Part shown: one piece after another, positions 43,916 through 52,142 of the stretch
Layout of the letters: each line of letters starts with the position of its first letter
Numbering within the stretch: the first letter of the stretch is position 1
From: Streptomyces sp. YIM 130001
GTDB lineage: Bacteria; Actinomycetota; Actinomycetes; Streptomycetales; Streptomycetaceae
NCBI RefSeq assembly: GCF_003574445.1
Contig: NZ_KZ984555.1
Coordinates: forward strand, 124,001-188,000
Length of the DNA: 64,000 bases
Direction of reading: 5' to 3'
The notes under the pieces: model-generated
Seen by the model: the letters and a program-made list of their open reading frames with translations, nothing else
What the model was told of the DNA's origin: nothing
Databases searched by the model: none
Position numbers and translations under genes: made by a program

Positions 43916-43970
43916 CACGCGCGCGTGTCCGATGCCGGCCGTGGCGCGGATCACGGTCCACGCGCGCGTG
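43916..43970. repeat. Pair of CACGCGCGCGTG palindromes, intergenic
   Basis: Copies at 43916-43927 and 43959-43970, starts 43 bp apart, between adnB and the lipoprotein gene. Confidence 0.85.
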
Positions 43971-43980
43971 GGCATTCACG

Positions 43981-44691
43981 TCACGAGCCCGGGACGATCT
44001 CCTTGACGTCGGCAACCTGGTCGGCGGCGGGCGCCTTGACCTTGACCGGCTTGTTGTAGTCGGAGAACGTCGTGGTGCCCTGCTCCTTGCCCTTGGTCTC
44101 CACCTGCAGGAGGTACGGCTTGCCCTCGGTGGCGACGTAGAAGGTCGAGGTCTTGCCGCCGGACTCCTTCTTCACGAGCGTGGCCGCCTTCTGGCCGTCG
44201 ACATCGGCGTCGTCACCGCGCTCCATGTCCTTCGCGTCGGCCGCCTTGAAGAGGTCGTCACGGTCGCACACGCTGCCGCCGGAACCGCTGCCGCCGCTCG
44301 GGGACTTCACCCAGCGGCCGTCGAGCTTCTTGTTGACCGCGGCGCCGCTGGCGCTCATGGTGCTCTTCCAGTAGGCGTCGTCGCCCTTGAGGTAGGTCGC
44401 CTTGTCGATGACGAGCAGTTCGGCCTTGCCCTGCTTGCCGGCGCTCATGTTGCCCTCGCAGGCGCCCTCCTTGTTGATGGCGAACGACAGTCGGACCGTG
44501 GAGCCCTGCTGCTTGCCCTCGCCGGTCACCTTGAAGCTGTCCGCGGCCTTCGACGTCTTGAACGACTTCTTCGCGATGTCGTCCGCGCTCATTCCGTCGA
44601 AGGCGTCGTCCTCACTCGAGCAGCCCGAGAGGCCGGCGACAACGGCCACACAGGCCACCGTCGCGACCACGAACTTGCGCTTGGCTGCCAT
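43981..44691 (-). CDS. LppX/LprG-like lipoprotein
   Basis: 236-aa lipoprotein. It has a basic start, a hydrophobic core (residues about 6-20) and lipobox LSGC (Cys at about 22). The rest is hydrophilic with one internal Cys pair (CEGN, VCDRDD) and the pattern DADSFKV, YLKGDDAYWK, KPYLLQVETKGK. This resembles actinobacterial LppX/LprAFG-type or DUF1396-like beta proteins, which carry lipids; the match is only partial. GAGGAGAG precedes the ATG. It sits between adnB and adnA, which are usually adjacent in actinobacteria. Function unknown. Confidence 0.72.
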   Translation of the reverse strand: MAAKRKFVVATVACVAVVAGLSGCSSEDDAFDGMSADDIAKKSFKTSKAADSFKVTGEGKQQGSTVRLSFAINKEGACEGNMSAGKQGKAELLVIDKATYLKGDDAYWKSTMSASGAAVNKKLDGRWVKSPSGGSGSGGSVCDRDDLFKAADAKDMERGDDADVDGQKAATLVKKESGGKTSTFYVATEGKPYLLQVETKGKEQGTTTFSDYNKPVKVKAPAADQVADVKEIVPGS

Positions 44692-44707
44692 GTGAGTCTC
44701 TCCTCGT

Positions 44708-44742
44708 GTGAACGTCAAATCTGTGAACGTGAAAGTGAACGT
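44708..44742. promoter_or_regulatory. Three GTGAACGT repeats before the lipoprotein gene
   Basis: Exact copies of GTGAACGT at 44708-44715, 44723-44730 and 44735-44742, beginning 17 bases upstream of the lipoprotein start. A possible regulator array in the promoter or leader. Confidence 0.45.
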
Positions 44743-44883
44743 GCGTACCGGATCTTGATCGGACGTATCCGCATCCGCATCCGGCTCCTGTTCCGGAGGC
44801 CGACCGAAGCACTCGGCCGATGATCCAGCTTTATCAGGACTCGAGGACTTTACGTGCCGACGGCAGATCGTCCCCGCGTGCCC

Positions 44884-47800
44884 CTACTCGACCACATGCC
44901 GCCCCTCGGCCCGTGCACTGCACGCGGAACGGAACGAGCAGTGCGTGCAGTGCTGGCCCGCGGTGGGAGCGAACCGCTCGTCGAGCACCTTGCCCGCGGC
45001 GTTGGCCAGCAGCTCCCCCACCCAGTCGGCCGGAGGTTCCCCGTTCCCGGCGGTGCCGTTGCCGTCGCCGTCATCCGAGGCCGAAGACTCGGACTCCGAG
45101 CCCGCCCCGTTCAGCGGCCCCTGCGCCTGGACCTTGGGCAGCCCTTCCCCGCCGTCCCGCGCGGCGGCTCCCTGCCGCAGTTGGACGAGTTCGGCACCGC
45201 CCGGCACCGGCCGCATGCCGCCGAACTCCTCGTCCACCGCACCCGCGCGGACGGCGAGTTGATACACCGCAAGCTGCGGATGCCGGGCGACCTCGGCCGA
45301 ACTCGGGCTCTGCTTGCCGGTCTTGAAGTCGACGACGTAGGCGCGCCCTTCGGCATCGGTCTCGACACGGTCCATGGAGCCACGGATGCGTACCTCGTAC
45401 TCCCCCGCCCCGAGAGTGACGTCGAAGTCCTGCTCGCTGCCGACCGGTGTGCGGCCCGCACGGTCCATGACGTGCCAGTGGAGGAAGCGTTCGAGGGCCG
45501 CACGCGCGTGTTCCTTCTCCTGAACCGACTTCCAGGGGGCGTCGAAGGAGAGGGCGTCCCAGACCGAGTCGAGGCGGGCCATCAGGACGTCGAGATCGGC
45601 AGGTGTGTGTCCGGAGGCGACCTCGTCGGCGAGTACGTGCACCACGTTGCCGAAGCCCTGCGCGGCAGTCGCCGGGGCGTCCGCCTTGACCTCGCGGCCC
45701 AGGAACCACTGCAGGGCGCAGGTGTTGGCGAGTTGGTCGAGTGCACTGCCGGAGAGCGCGACGGGCCGGTCCCTGTCCCTGAGCGGAACGGCGCTGTGCG
45801 TCGGCTCGTACATGCCCCACCAGCGGTACGGGTGGGCGGACGGCACCAAGGGCCGGCCGTCCTCGTCGGTGAGCGCAGCGAGCCGTGCCAGTCGCTCCGC
45901 GGCCGCCTCGCGCAGTCGCTCGGAGACCCGTGGGTCGACGGTCGTGGCACGCAGTTCGGCGACCAGCGCGGCGACGGACAGCGGCCGGCGTGGGCGAGCG
46001 GTGACATCGCGTGGTTCCACGCCGAGTTCGGCGAGGAACCGGGACGGCTGGTCGCCGTCCTCGGCCGCTGCCTTGACCGCGGTCACGATCAGCCGTTCAC
46101 GCGCGCGCGTGGCGGCCACGTAGAAGAGACGCCGTTCTTCCGTGAGCAGGGCGCCGGGGGTCAGCGGCGGGGCGAGTCCGTCGCGGCCGATGCGGTCGGC
46201 CTCCAGGAGGGAGCCTCGGCGGCGCAGGTCGGGCCAGAGGCCTTCCTGGACGCCGGCAACGACGACGAGGCGCCATTCGAGGCCCTTGGAACGGTGTGCG
46301 GTCATCAGCCGCACCGCGTCGGGGCGGACGGTACGGCGGGTGAGGGTGTCCGCGGCGATGTCCTGGGCCTCGACCTCCTCGATGAAGTTCAGGGTGCCCC
46401 GCCCACCGGTGCGTTCCTCGGCGCGGGCGGCGGTGGCGAACAGCGCGCAGACCGCGTCGAGATCACGGTCGGCGTTGCGCCCCGCGGCTCCGCCCCGATG
46501 GGCGGCGCGTTCCAGACGGGTGGGCCAGGAGGTGCCGTTCCACAGCTCCCAGAGCGCGTCCTCTGCGGTGCCGCCGGCAGTCAGGGTCTCGCGTGCGGTG
46601 CGCAGCAGGATGCCGAGCCGCTGGGCGCCTCGGGCGTACGCGGGGTCGTGTGCGACCAGGCGTTCGGGCTCGGCGAGCGCCGCGGCCAGGAGTTCGTCGG
46701 ACGGCGCCGGGACCCGGTGGCCGGCGGCGCGCTGCTCCTCGCGCAGGGCGCGGCCCAGGCGTCGCAGGTCGGCGGCGTCCAGGCCGGCGAGCGGCGAGCC
46801 CAGCAGGCTGATCGCGGTCTCCGTGGACAGCCAGGGCGTGACGGCGGGCCCGGCGTCCGGAGCCTGCACGCCGTCCGGTCCGTCCTCGGGTCCGGCCGTG
46901 TCGACGGCATCCGTCTCCGACCCGTCGGCCTCCGGCACGGCAGCAGCCTCGGCGGCGGCTCTCAGGGCGGTCAGGAGCGGCGCCACGGCGGGCTCCTGGC
47001 GTAGTGGCAGGTCGTTGCCGTCGACGTCCACGGGCACGCCCGCCGTGGTCAGCGCCCGGCGCACGGAAGGGATACTCCGGCCGCCGGCACGCACCAGCAC
47101 GGCCATCTCCGACCACGGCACACCGTCCTCGAGATGTGCGCGGCGCAGGATGTCCGCGATGCTGTCCAGCTCCGTGCCCGGCGTCGGATGGGTGAGCACC
47201 TCGGCGCGGCCCCCGTCGCGTACCGGTCCGAGCTCGCGGTGCCGGCGCACCTTCTCCGACGGAAGCCTGTTCAACGGCATCCGGCGGGTCAGCCGGCGGG
47301 TCGTCTCCAGGAGCGCCGCCCCCGACCGTCGTGACGTGGTGAGCACCGTCACCGGCGCCGGGGTGCCGTCCGCGCGCGGGAAGGCGTCCGGGAAGTCGAG
47401 GATGCCGTTCACGTCGGCGCCACGGAAGGCGTAGATGGACTGGTCGGGGTCGCCGAGCGCGACGAGCGTGCGGCCGCCCCCGGCCAGCGCCCGCAGCAGC
47501 CGCACCTGGGCCGCGTCGGTGTCCTGGTACTCGTCGACGAAGACCGCGTCGTAGCGGGCGGCCAGCTGGTCGGCCACCTCCGTGCGCCGCGCCAGGAGCA
47601 CGGCGCGGTGCACCAGTTCCGCGTAGTCGAGTACGCCCTGTGCGTCGAGTACGTCGAGGTATTCGGCGAGAAAGCCGGCGGCGGCGTTCCAGTCCGGGCG
47701 GCCGGTGCGGCGGGCGAACTCGGCGAGCGCCCCCGGCCCGAGCCCGAGCTCACGGCTACGGGCGAGGACCGCGCGCACCTCGTCGGCGAAGCCGCGGGTG

Positions 47801-48333
47801 GTCAGGCAGGCGCGGAGTTCGTCGGGCCAGCGCACGCGCGCGTGGCCGTCGCGTTCGAGGTCGAGTTCGCCGGCGAGGAGGTCACGTACGACGACGTCCT
47901 GCTCGGGGCCGGACAGCAGGCGCAGTGGTTCGACGAACAGTTCGGCGTCCTGGTGCGCGCGGACCAGGGCGTAGCAGAACGAGTGGAACGTGGAGGCCTG
48001 GGGGGCCGAGCCGCCGGGGATCCGCAGCGCCATCCGGTCCCGCAGTTCGACGGCTGCCTTGCGGCTGAAGGTGAGGACCAGGATGCGGTCGGGGGCGGTG
48101 CCCTTGGCGACGCGTGCGGCCACCGCCTCCACCAGGGTGGTGGTCTTGCCGGTGCCGGGGCCGGCAAGGACCAGCAAGGGCCCTCCCGGGTGGTCAACCA
48201 CCGCGCGCTGCCCTGCGTCCAGACGAGGAGGGGCCACGCGGCCCGGCATCGTGTGCACGAGCCGGTACCCGCCCGGGGCCCCCTGGCGCGCAGGGGTGCG
48301 CGCCGGCCGCCTGGTGGAAGAAGAGGAGCTCAC
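44884..48333 (-). CDS. adnA: AdnA-like ATP-dependent helicase-nuclease
   Basis: 1149-aa protein with an N-terminal helicase (LAGPGTGKTTTLVEA, YQDTDAAQVRLLRAL, LMTAHRSKGLEWRLVVVAG) and a C-terminal RecB-type nuclease (RGSMDRVE...YVVDFKTGKQ). Four Cys frame the nuclease: NTCALQWF and HCTHCSFRSACSA. This is the pattern of the AddB-type iron-sulfur cluster. AdnA-AdnB dimers resect double-strand ends in mycobacteria. The GTG 48333 (VSSSSST) was chosen by similarity to relatives from memory; the ribosome site is weak. An Ala/Glu/Asp-rich insert lies at about 500-560. Confidence 0.87.
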   Translation of the reverse strand: MSSSSSTRRPARTPARQGAPGGYRLVHTMPGRVAPPRLDAGQRAVVDHPGGPLLVLAGPGTGKTTTLVEAVAARVAKGTAPDRILVLTFSRKAAVELRDRMALRIPGGSAPQASTFHSFCYALVRAHQDAELFVEPLRLLSGPEQDVVVRDLLAGELDLERDGHARVRWPDELRACLTTRGFADEVRAVLARSRELGLGPGALAEFARRTGRPDWNAAAGFLAEYLDVLDAQGVLDYAELVHRAVLLARRTEVADQLAARYDAVFVDEYQDTDAAQVRLLRALAGGGRTLVALGDPDQSIYAFRGADVNGILDFPDAFPRADGTPAPVTVLTTSRRSGAALLETTRRLTRRMPLNRLPSEKVRRHRELGPVRDGGRAEVLTHPTPGTELDSIADILRRAHLEDGVPWSEMAVLVRAGGRSIPSVRRALTTAGVPVDVDGNDLPLRQEPAVAPLLTALRAAAEAAAVPEADGSETDAVDTAGPEDGPDGVQAPDAGPAVTPWLSTETAISLLGSPLAGLDAADLRRLGRALREEQRAAGHRVPAPSDELLAAALAEPERLVAHDPAYARGAQRLGILLRTARETLTAGGTAEDALWELWNGTSWPTRLERAAHRGGAAGRNADRDLDAVCALFATAARAEERTGGRGTLNFIEEVEAQDIAADTLTRRTVRPDAVRLMTAHRSKGLEWRLVVVAGVQEGLWPDLRRRGSLLEADRIGRDGLAPPLTPGALLTEERRLFYVAATRARERLIVTAVKAAAEDGDQPSRFLAELGVEPRDVTARPRRPLSVAALVAELRATTVDPRVSERLREAAAERLARLAALTDEDGRPLVPSAHPYRWWGMYEPTHSAVPLRDRDRPVALSGSALDQLANTCALQWFLGREVKADAPATAAQGFGNVVHVLADEVASGHTPADLDVLMARLDSVWDALSFDAPWKSVQEKEHARAALERFLHWHVMDRAGRTPVGSEQDFDVTLGAGEYEVRIRGSMDRVETDAEGRAYVVDFKTGKQSPSSAEVARHPQLAVYQLAVRAGAVDEEFGGMRPVPGGAELVQLRQGAAARDGGEGLPKVQAQGPLNGAGSESESSASDDGDGNGTAGNGEPPADWVGELLANAAGKVLDERFAPTAGQHCTHCSFRSACSARAEGRHVVE
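46098..46111. repeat. CACGCGCGCGCGTG, extended palindrome in adnA
   Basis: Same family as the 12-bp palindrome but with one extra CG step (14 bp). It is within the coding region. Confidence 0.6.
47833..47844. repeat. CACGCGCGCGTG copy inside adnA
   Basis: Exact palindrome; reads as HARV in the protein. Confidence 0.7.
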
Positions 48334-48671
48334 GTGGTTCGCCGGTCCTGGTGGGTGTGCTGGGTGATCAGTGGCCTCGCGCGCACGCGGGCCGCGGTGG
48401 CTCAGTGGTGACCGCCGCAGGCGACGGTACGCCCGTCGGCAGGTGCGGCGGGCGGGAAGCCGGGGCATCTGTGGGCAGGAGCACGCGTGGCCTTGACAGC
48501 CCGTCCAGGATCACTCGCGCTCCGTGCAGTCGGCACGGAGCCCCGTCCACGCGCGCTGCCGGCACGGCGCGGACATCCGCTCCCGGCCGCCGTCCTGCGA
48601 CAGCATCGACAGGGCCGGGTCGCCTGTATGGGCCACCGGTCCCCCATGAGGGCGTCCGATGCCGGAAGCTG
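48334..48671. other. Intergenic, adnA promoter region
   Basis: 338 bases with no supported gene on either strand. The adnA promoter should lie here; I see no clear box. Confidence 0.4.
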
Positions 48672-49064
48672 TCATGTGTGAGCCTCCGCGCGCCCTCCGG
48701 GTGTCCCGTCCCATCGCGCCCGCCTCATGTCGAGGCGGTGCTCACCGGCGCCCGTGGTCCGCAGGGCGGTGCCCTCCGTGCGGTAGCGCTCCAGTGCACG
48801 GCGCTCGTGTCCCGGCAGCAGCACGCCGTCCGAGCGCACCACCCGCCACCAGGGCACCCCACCTCCGTAGAGGGCCATCGCACGGCCGACCTGACGTGGC
48901 CCACCGATGCCGCGCCCCTCCTGCGGGCCACCCTCGGAGGCGAGCCACTCGGCGACGTCGCCGTAGGTCATGACCCGGCCCGGCGGGATCAGCTCGGCGA
49001 CCTCGAGCACACGCTCGACGTACTCGGGAAGGCCGGCCGGATCCGGCGTACTGTGCTCGCTCAT
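48672..49064 (-). CDS. Alkyltransferase-like (ATL) DNA-binding protein
   Basis: 130-aa MGMT/Ogt DNA-binding domain. The helix-turn-helix region is VMTYGDVAEWL, and PRQVGRAMALY carries the DNA-flipping segment. At the active-site motif, P71-W72-W73-R74-V75 replaces PCHRV, so the methyl-accepting Cys is absent. ATL proteins flag O6-alkylguanine for nucleotide-excision repair rather than repairing it directly. The start at 49064 gives the normal ATL length. It is close to the DNA-end-processing genes adnA/adnB, which suits a repair role. Confidence 0.85.
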   Translation of the reverse strand: MSEHSTPDPAGLPEYVERVLEVAELIPPGRVMTYGDVAEWLASEGGPQEGRGIGGPRQVGRAMALYGGGVPWWRVVRSDGVLLPGHERRALERYRTEGTALRTTGAGEHRLDMRRARWDGTPGGRAEAHT

Positions 49065-49264
49065 CCGGCCCATCCTGCCGCACCCCACCGACATCACAGG
49101 TGGCCGGCGACCATGGGGGCACGCGCGCGTAGGGGTGCGGTCGCGAGACGCGTCACATCAGCTGATTGCACCCTGATGCCCCCTCTTGTGGGTTGCTCGT
49201 GCCACCATCGTGCGGGCGGTGACAGGTGATACGAGATCAAGAAGAGACGGAGAAGGAAGAGGGA

Positions 49265-52051
49265 GTGCAGCCCCCGAAGGACGAGCGCACCCCTGACGCC
49301 CCGTCGCGCCCGCACGCATCGGAGCCGTCGGCCGACGCCGGGGAGACCGGCGCATCCGGAGCCACCGCCGAGTCCGCCGTAACCGGTGAATCCGGTGACG
49401 CCGGACCGCACGCCGCCGGCCGCCTCCACGACGACCCTGCCCCGGACGACGCGCAGCACGGACACGAGGCCGCCTCCGCCGATCCGGTGGAGGGCAACGA
49501 ACCACTGCTCCCCGCGCGCGTGCACCGCCCGCCCGACCTGATGCGGCTACTCGTCGGCATCCTCGCGATCGGGCTGCTGCTCGCCATCGCCGGGTTCGCG
49601 CACGGCACGACATCGGGGCTCGAGCAGGACATCAACAAGGGCACCGGGCAAGCACCGGATCTGCTGATCAAGTTCGCGGGTCTGGCGTCGAGCATCGCGG
49701 TGCTGCTCGTGCCGGTGGCCTTCGCCATCGAGCGACTGATCAAACGGGACGGCCTCCGGATCGCGGACGGCGTGCTGGCCGCCGTACTGGCGCACGGGGT
49801 CACGCTGGCCACCGACCTCTGGGTCGCCAAGGCGGCACCGGAGGCCATCCGGGACGCGCTGACCCAGCCGTCACCGACCGACTTCGGGTCCCTCACCGAC
49901 CCGGTGCACGGGTATCTGGCGCCCGTCATCGCCTATATGACGGCTGTCGGCATGTCCCGCAGGCCACGCTGGCGGGTCGTGCTGTGGGCGGTTCTGCTGC
50001 TCGACGCGCTGTCCATGCTGGTGGCCGGCTACACGACGCCGTTCTCGATCATCCTCACGGTCCTCATCGGCTGGTCCGTGGCGTACGGAACGCTGTACAC
50101 GGTCGGTTCGCCGAATGTGCGCCCCACCGGGCAGACCCTGCTCGCCGGCCTGCGCCACGTCGGCTTCCGGCCGGTGGGCGCGCAGCGCGCGGAGGAGCTG
50201 CCGGACTCCGCCGAGGCGGCCGACCGGGGCCGGCGCTACCACGTCACCCTGGAGGACGGACCGCCCCTCGACGTCACCGTCGTCGACCGCGAACAGCAGG
50301 CACAGGGGTTCTTCTACCGGGTGTGGCGCCGCCTGACGCTGCGCAGCATCACCACCCGCCGCAGTCTGCAGTCGCTGCGCCAGGCGCTCGAGCAGGAGGC
50401 GTTGCTCAGCTACGCGGCCATCGCCGCGGGCGCCAACGCCCCCAAGCTGATCGCGACGTCCGAGCTCGGCCCGGACGCCGTGATGCTGGTCTACGAGCAC
50501 ATCGGCGGCCGTTCCCTCGATTCGCTGCCGGACGCGACGATCACCGACGACCTGATGCGGGACACCTGGCTGCAGGTGGAGGCGCTGCAGTCGCGGCGTC
50601 TCGCGCACCGGCGCCTGGCCGGTGACGCGATTCTGGTGGATCGTTCCGGCAAGGTCTTCATCACGGATCTGCGAGGCGGCGAGATCGCGGCCGGCGACCT
50701 GATCCTTCGGATGGACATCGCACAGCTGCTGACGACCTTCGGCCTGCGGGCCGGTGCGGAGCGCGCGGTGTCGGCGGCTGTGGAGGTGCTCGGTCCGGAC
50801 GCGATCGCCGACTGTCTGCCGCTGCTGCAGCCGATCGCGCTGTCCCGGTCCACGCGCGCGACGCTGCGCCGCCTCGGCCGCGAACGGGCACAGCGCGAGC
50901 GCGAGGCGGTCCTGGAGGCCTCCCGCCGGGACAAGGCGGCCCACAGCGAGGAGGACGGCCAGGAGGTCGACCGCAAGGCCGCACGGGCGCAGAAGCAGGC
51001 GGAGAAGCGCGCGGTGGACGAGGCGCTCGACGGGGCCCGCGAGGAGGATCTGCTGACCCAGATCCGGCACGAGGTGCTGCGGATCAGGCCGCAGGCGCCG
51101 GTGGAGCCCACCCAGTTGGAGCGCATCAAGCCGCGCACGCTGATCAGTTTCATCGCCGGAGCCTTCGGTGCGTACTTCCTGCTCACCCAGCTCACGAACA
51201 TCGACTTCGGGAATCTGTTCTCGGAGGCGCAGTGGGGCTGGGTGGCCGCGGCCGTGCTGTTCTCGGCGCTGAGCTACTTCGCGGCGTCGATGAGCCTGCT
51301 CGGGTTCGTACCGGAGCGGGTGCCGTTCCTGCGGACGGTCGCGGCGCAGGTGGCCGGCTCGTTCGTGAAGATCGTGGCGCCCGCGGCGGTCGGTGGTGTG
51401 GCCCTGAACACCCGGTTCCTGCAGCGCTCCGGAGTCCGCTCCGGGCTCGCAGTGGCCAGTGTGGGTGCCTCGCAGCTGTTCGGCCTCGGGTCGCACATCA
51501 TCCTGCTGCTGACGTTCGGTTATCTGACGGGGACCGAGAAGACCCCGTCCCTGACGCCGTCCCGTACGGTCATCGCCGGTCTGTTGACGGTGGCCGTGCT
51601 GGTGCTCGTGGTGACCGCGATCCCGTTCCTGCGGAAGTTCCTCGTCACGCGCGTGCGGTCGCTGTTCGCGGGTGTGGTGCCGCGCATGCTGGACGTGCTG
51701 CAGCGGCCGCAGAAACTGCTCACCGGTATCGGCGGCATGCTGCTGCTGACGAGCGTTTTCGTGATGTGTCTGTACGCGTCGATCCGGGCGTTCGCCGCCG
51801 ACGACGTGTCGGTCTCCCTGGTGGGCGTGGCCGTGGTGTTCCTGGCGGGCAACGCACTGGGCTCGGCCGCTCCAACGCCCGGTGGTGTGGGCGCGGTCGA
51901 GGCGACGCTGACGTTCGGTCTGGTCGCCGTGGGGCTGCCCAAGGAGGTGGCGGCTCCCGCGGTGCTGCTGTTCCGGCTCCTCACGCTGTGGCTGCCGGTG
52001 CTGCCGGGGTGGCTGTTCTTCAACCATCTGACGCGCAAGGGCTGGCTGTAA
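49265..52051 (+). CDS. Large membrane protein: kinase-like domain fused to a flippase/MprF-type domain
   Basis: 928-aa protein. After a charged disordered start (about 1-85) come about six TM segments (about 92-280). A soluble domain with kinase/APH-like features follows (about 300-560). It contains RLAHRRLAGDAIL (HRD-like catalytic loop) and VFITDLRGGEIA (a DFG-like position that is not canonical). An Arg/Lys/Glu coiled region follows. The C-terminus (about 615-925) is an eight-TM UPF0104/LPG-synthase transmembrane domain (AGSFVKIVAPAAVGGVALNTRFL; PTPGGVGAVEA). The start at 49265 has AAGGAAGAGGGA just upstream; a GTG at 49226 is possible. Substrate unknown; a lipid or polyprenyl substrate is likely. 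Confidence 0.82.
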   Translation: MQPPKDERTPDAPSRPHASEPSADAGETGASGATAESAVTGESGDAGPHAAGRLHDDPAPDDAQHGHEAASADPVEGNEPLLPARVHRPPDLMRLLVGILAIGLLLAIAGFAHGTTSGLEQDINKGTGQAPDLLIKFAGLASSIAVLLVPVAFAIERLIKRDGLRIADGVLAAVLAHGVTLATDLWVAKAAPEAIRDALTQPSPTDFGSLTDPVHGYLAPVIAYMTAVGMSRRPRWRVVLWAVLLLDALSMLVAGYTTPFSIILTVLIGWSVAYGTLYTVGSPNVRPTGQTLLAGLRHVGFRPVGAQRAEELPDSAEAADRGRRYHVTLEDGPPLDVTVVDREQQAQGFFYRVWRRLTLRSITTRRSLQSLRQALEQEALLSYAAIAAGANAPKLIATSELGPDAVMLVYEHIGGRSLDSLPDATITDDLMRDTWLQVEALQSRRLAHRRLAGDAILVDRSGKVFITDLRGGEIAAGDLILRMDIAQLLTTFGLRAGAERAVSAAVEVLGPDAIADCLPLLQPIALSRSTRATLRRLGRERAQREREAVLEASRRDKAAHSEEDGQEVDRKAARAQKQAEKRAVDEALDGAREEDLLTQIRHEVLRIRPQAPVEPTQLERIKPRTLISFIAGAFGAYFLLTQLTNIDFGNLFSEAQWGWVAAAVLFSALSYFAASMSLLGFVPERVPFLRTVAAQVAGSFVKIVAPAAVGGVALNTRFLQRSGVRSGLAVASVGASQLFGLGSHIILLLTFGYLTGTEKTPSLTPSRTVIAGLLTVAVLVLVVTAIPFLRKFLVTRVRSLFAGVVPRMLDVLQRPQKLLTGIGGMLLLTSVFVMCLYASIRAFAADDVSVSLVGVAVVFLAGNALGSAAPTPGGVGAVEATLTFGLVAVGLPKEVAAPAVLLFRLLTLWLPVLPGWLFFNHLTRKGWL

Positions 52052-52055
52052 CCGC

Positions 52056-52077
52056 GCCTCCACGCGCGCGTGGAGGC
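52056..52077. terminator. 22-bp perfect palindrome after the MprF-like gene
   Basis: Centred on CACGCGCGCGTG (52061-52072) with arms extended by five bases each side (GCCTC/GAGGC), five bases after the stop codon. It may act as a terminator and also belongs to the dispersed palindrome family. Confidence 0.6.
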
Positions 52078-52142
52078 CGTTGCGGTCACCTGTACGGACC
52101 CCGGCCCGCGCGGGCCGCTGGGAGGCGGCGGAGGATGGGGGC

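Noticed and set aside
48368..48565. A 65-codon minus frame between adnA and the ATL gene
   Set aside because: No ribosome site, low-complexity composition and no conserved pattern.
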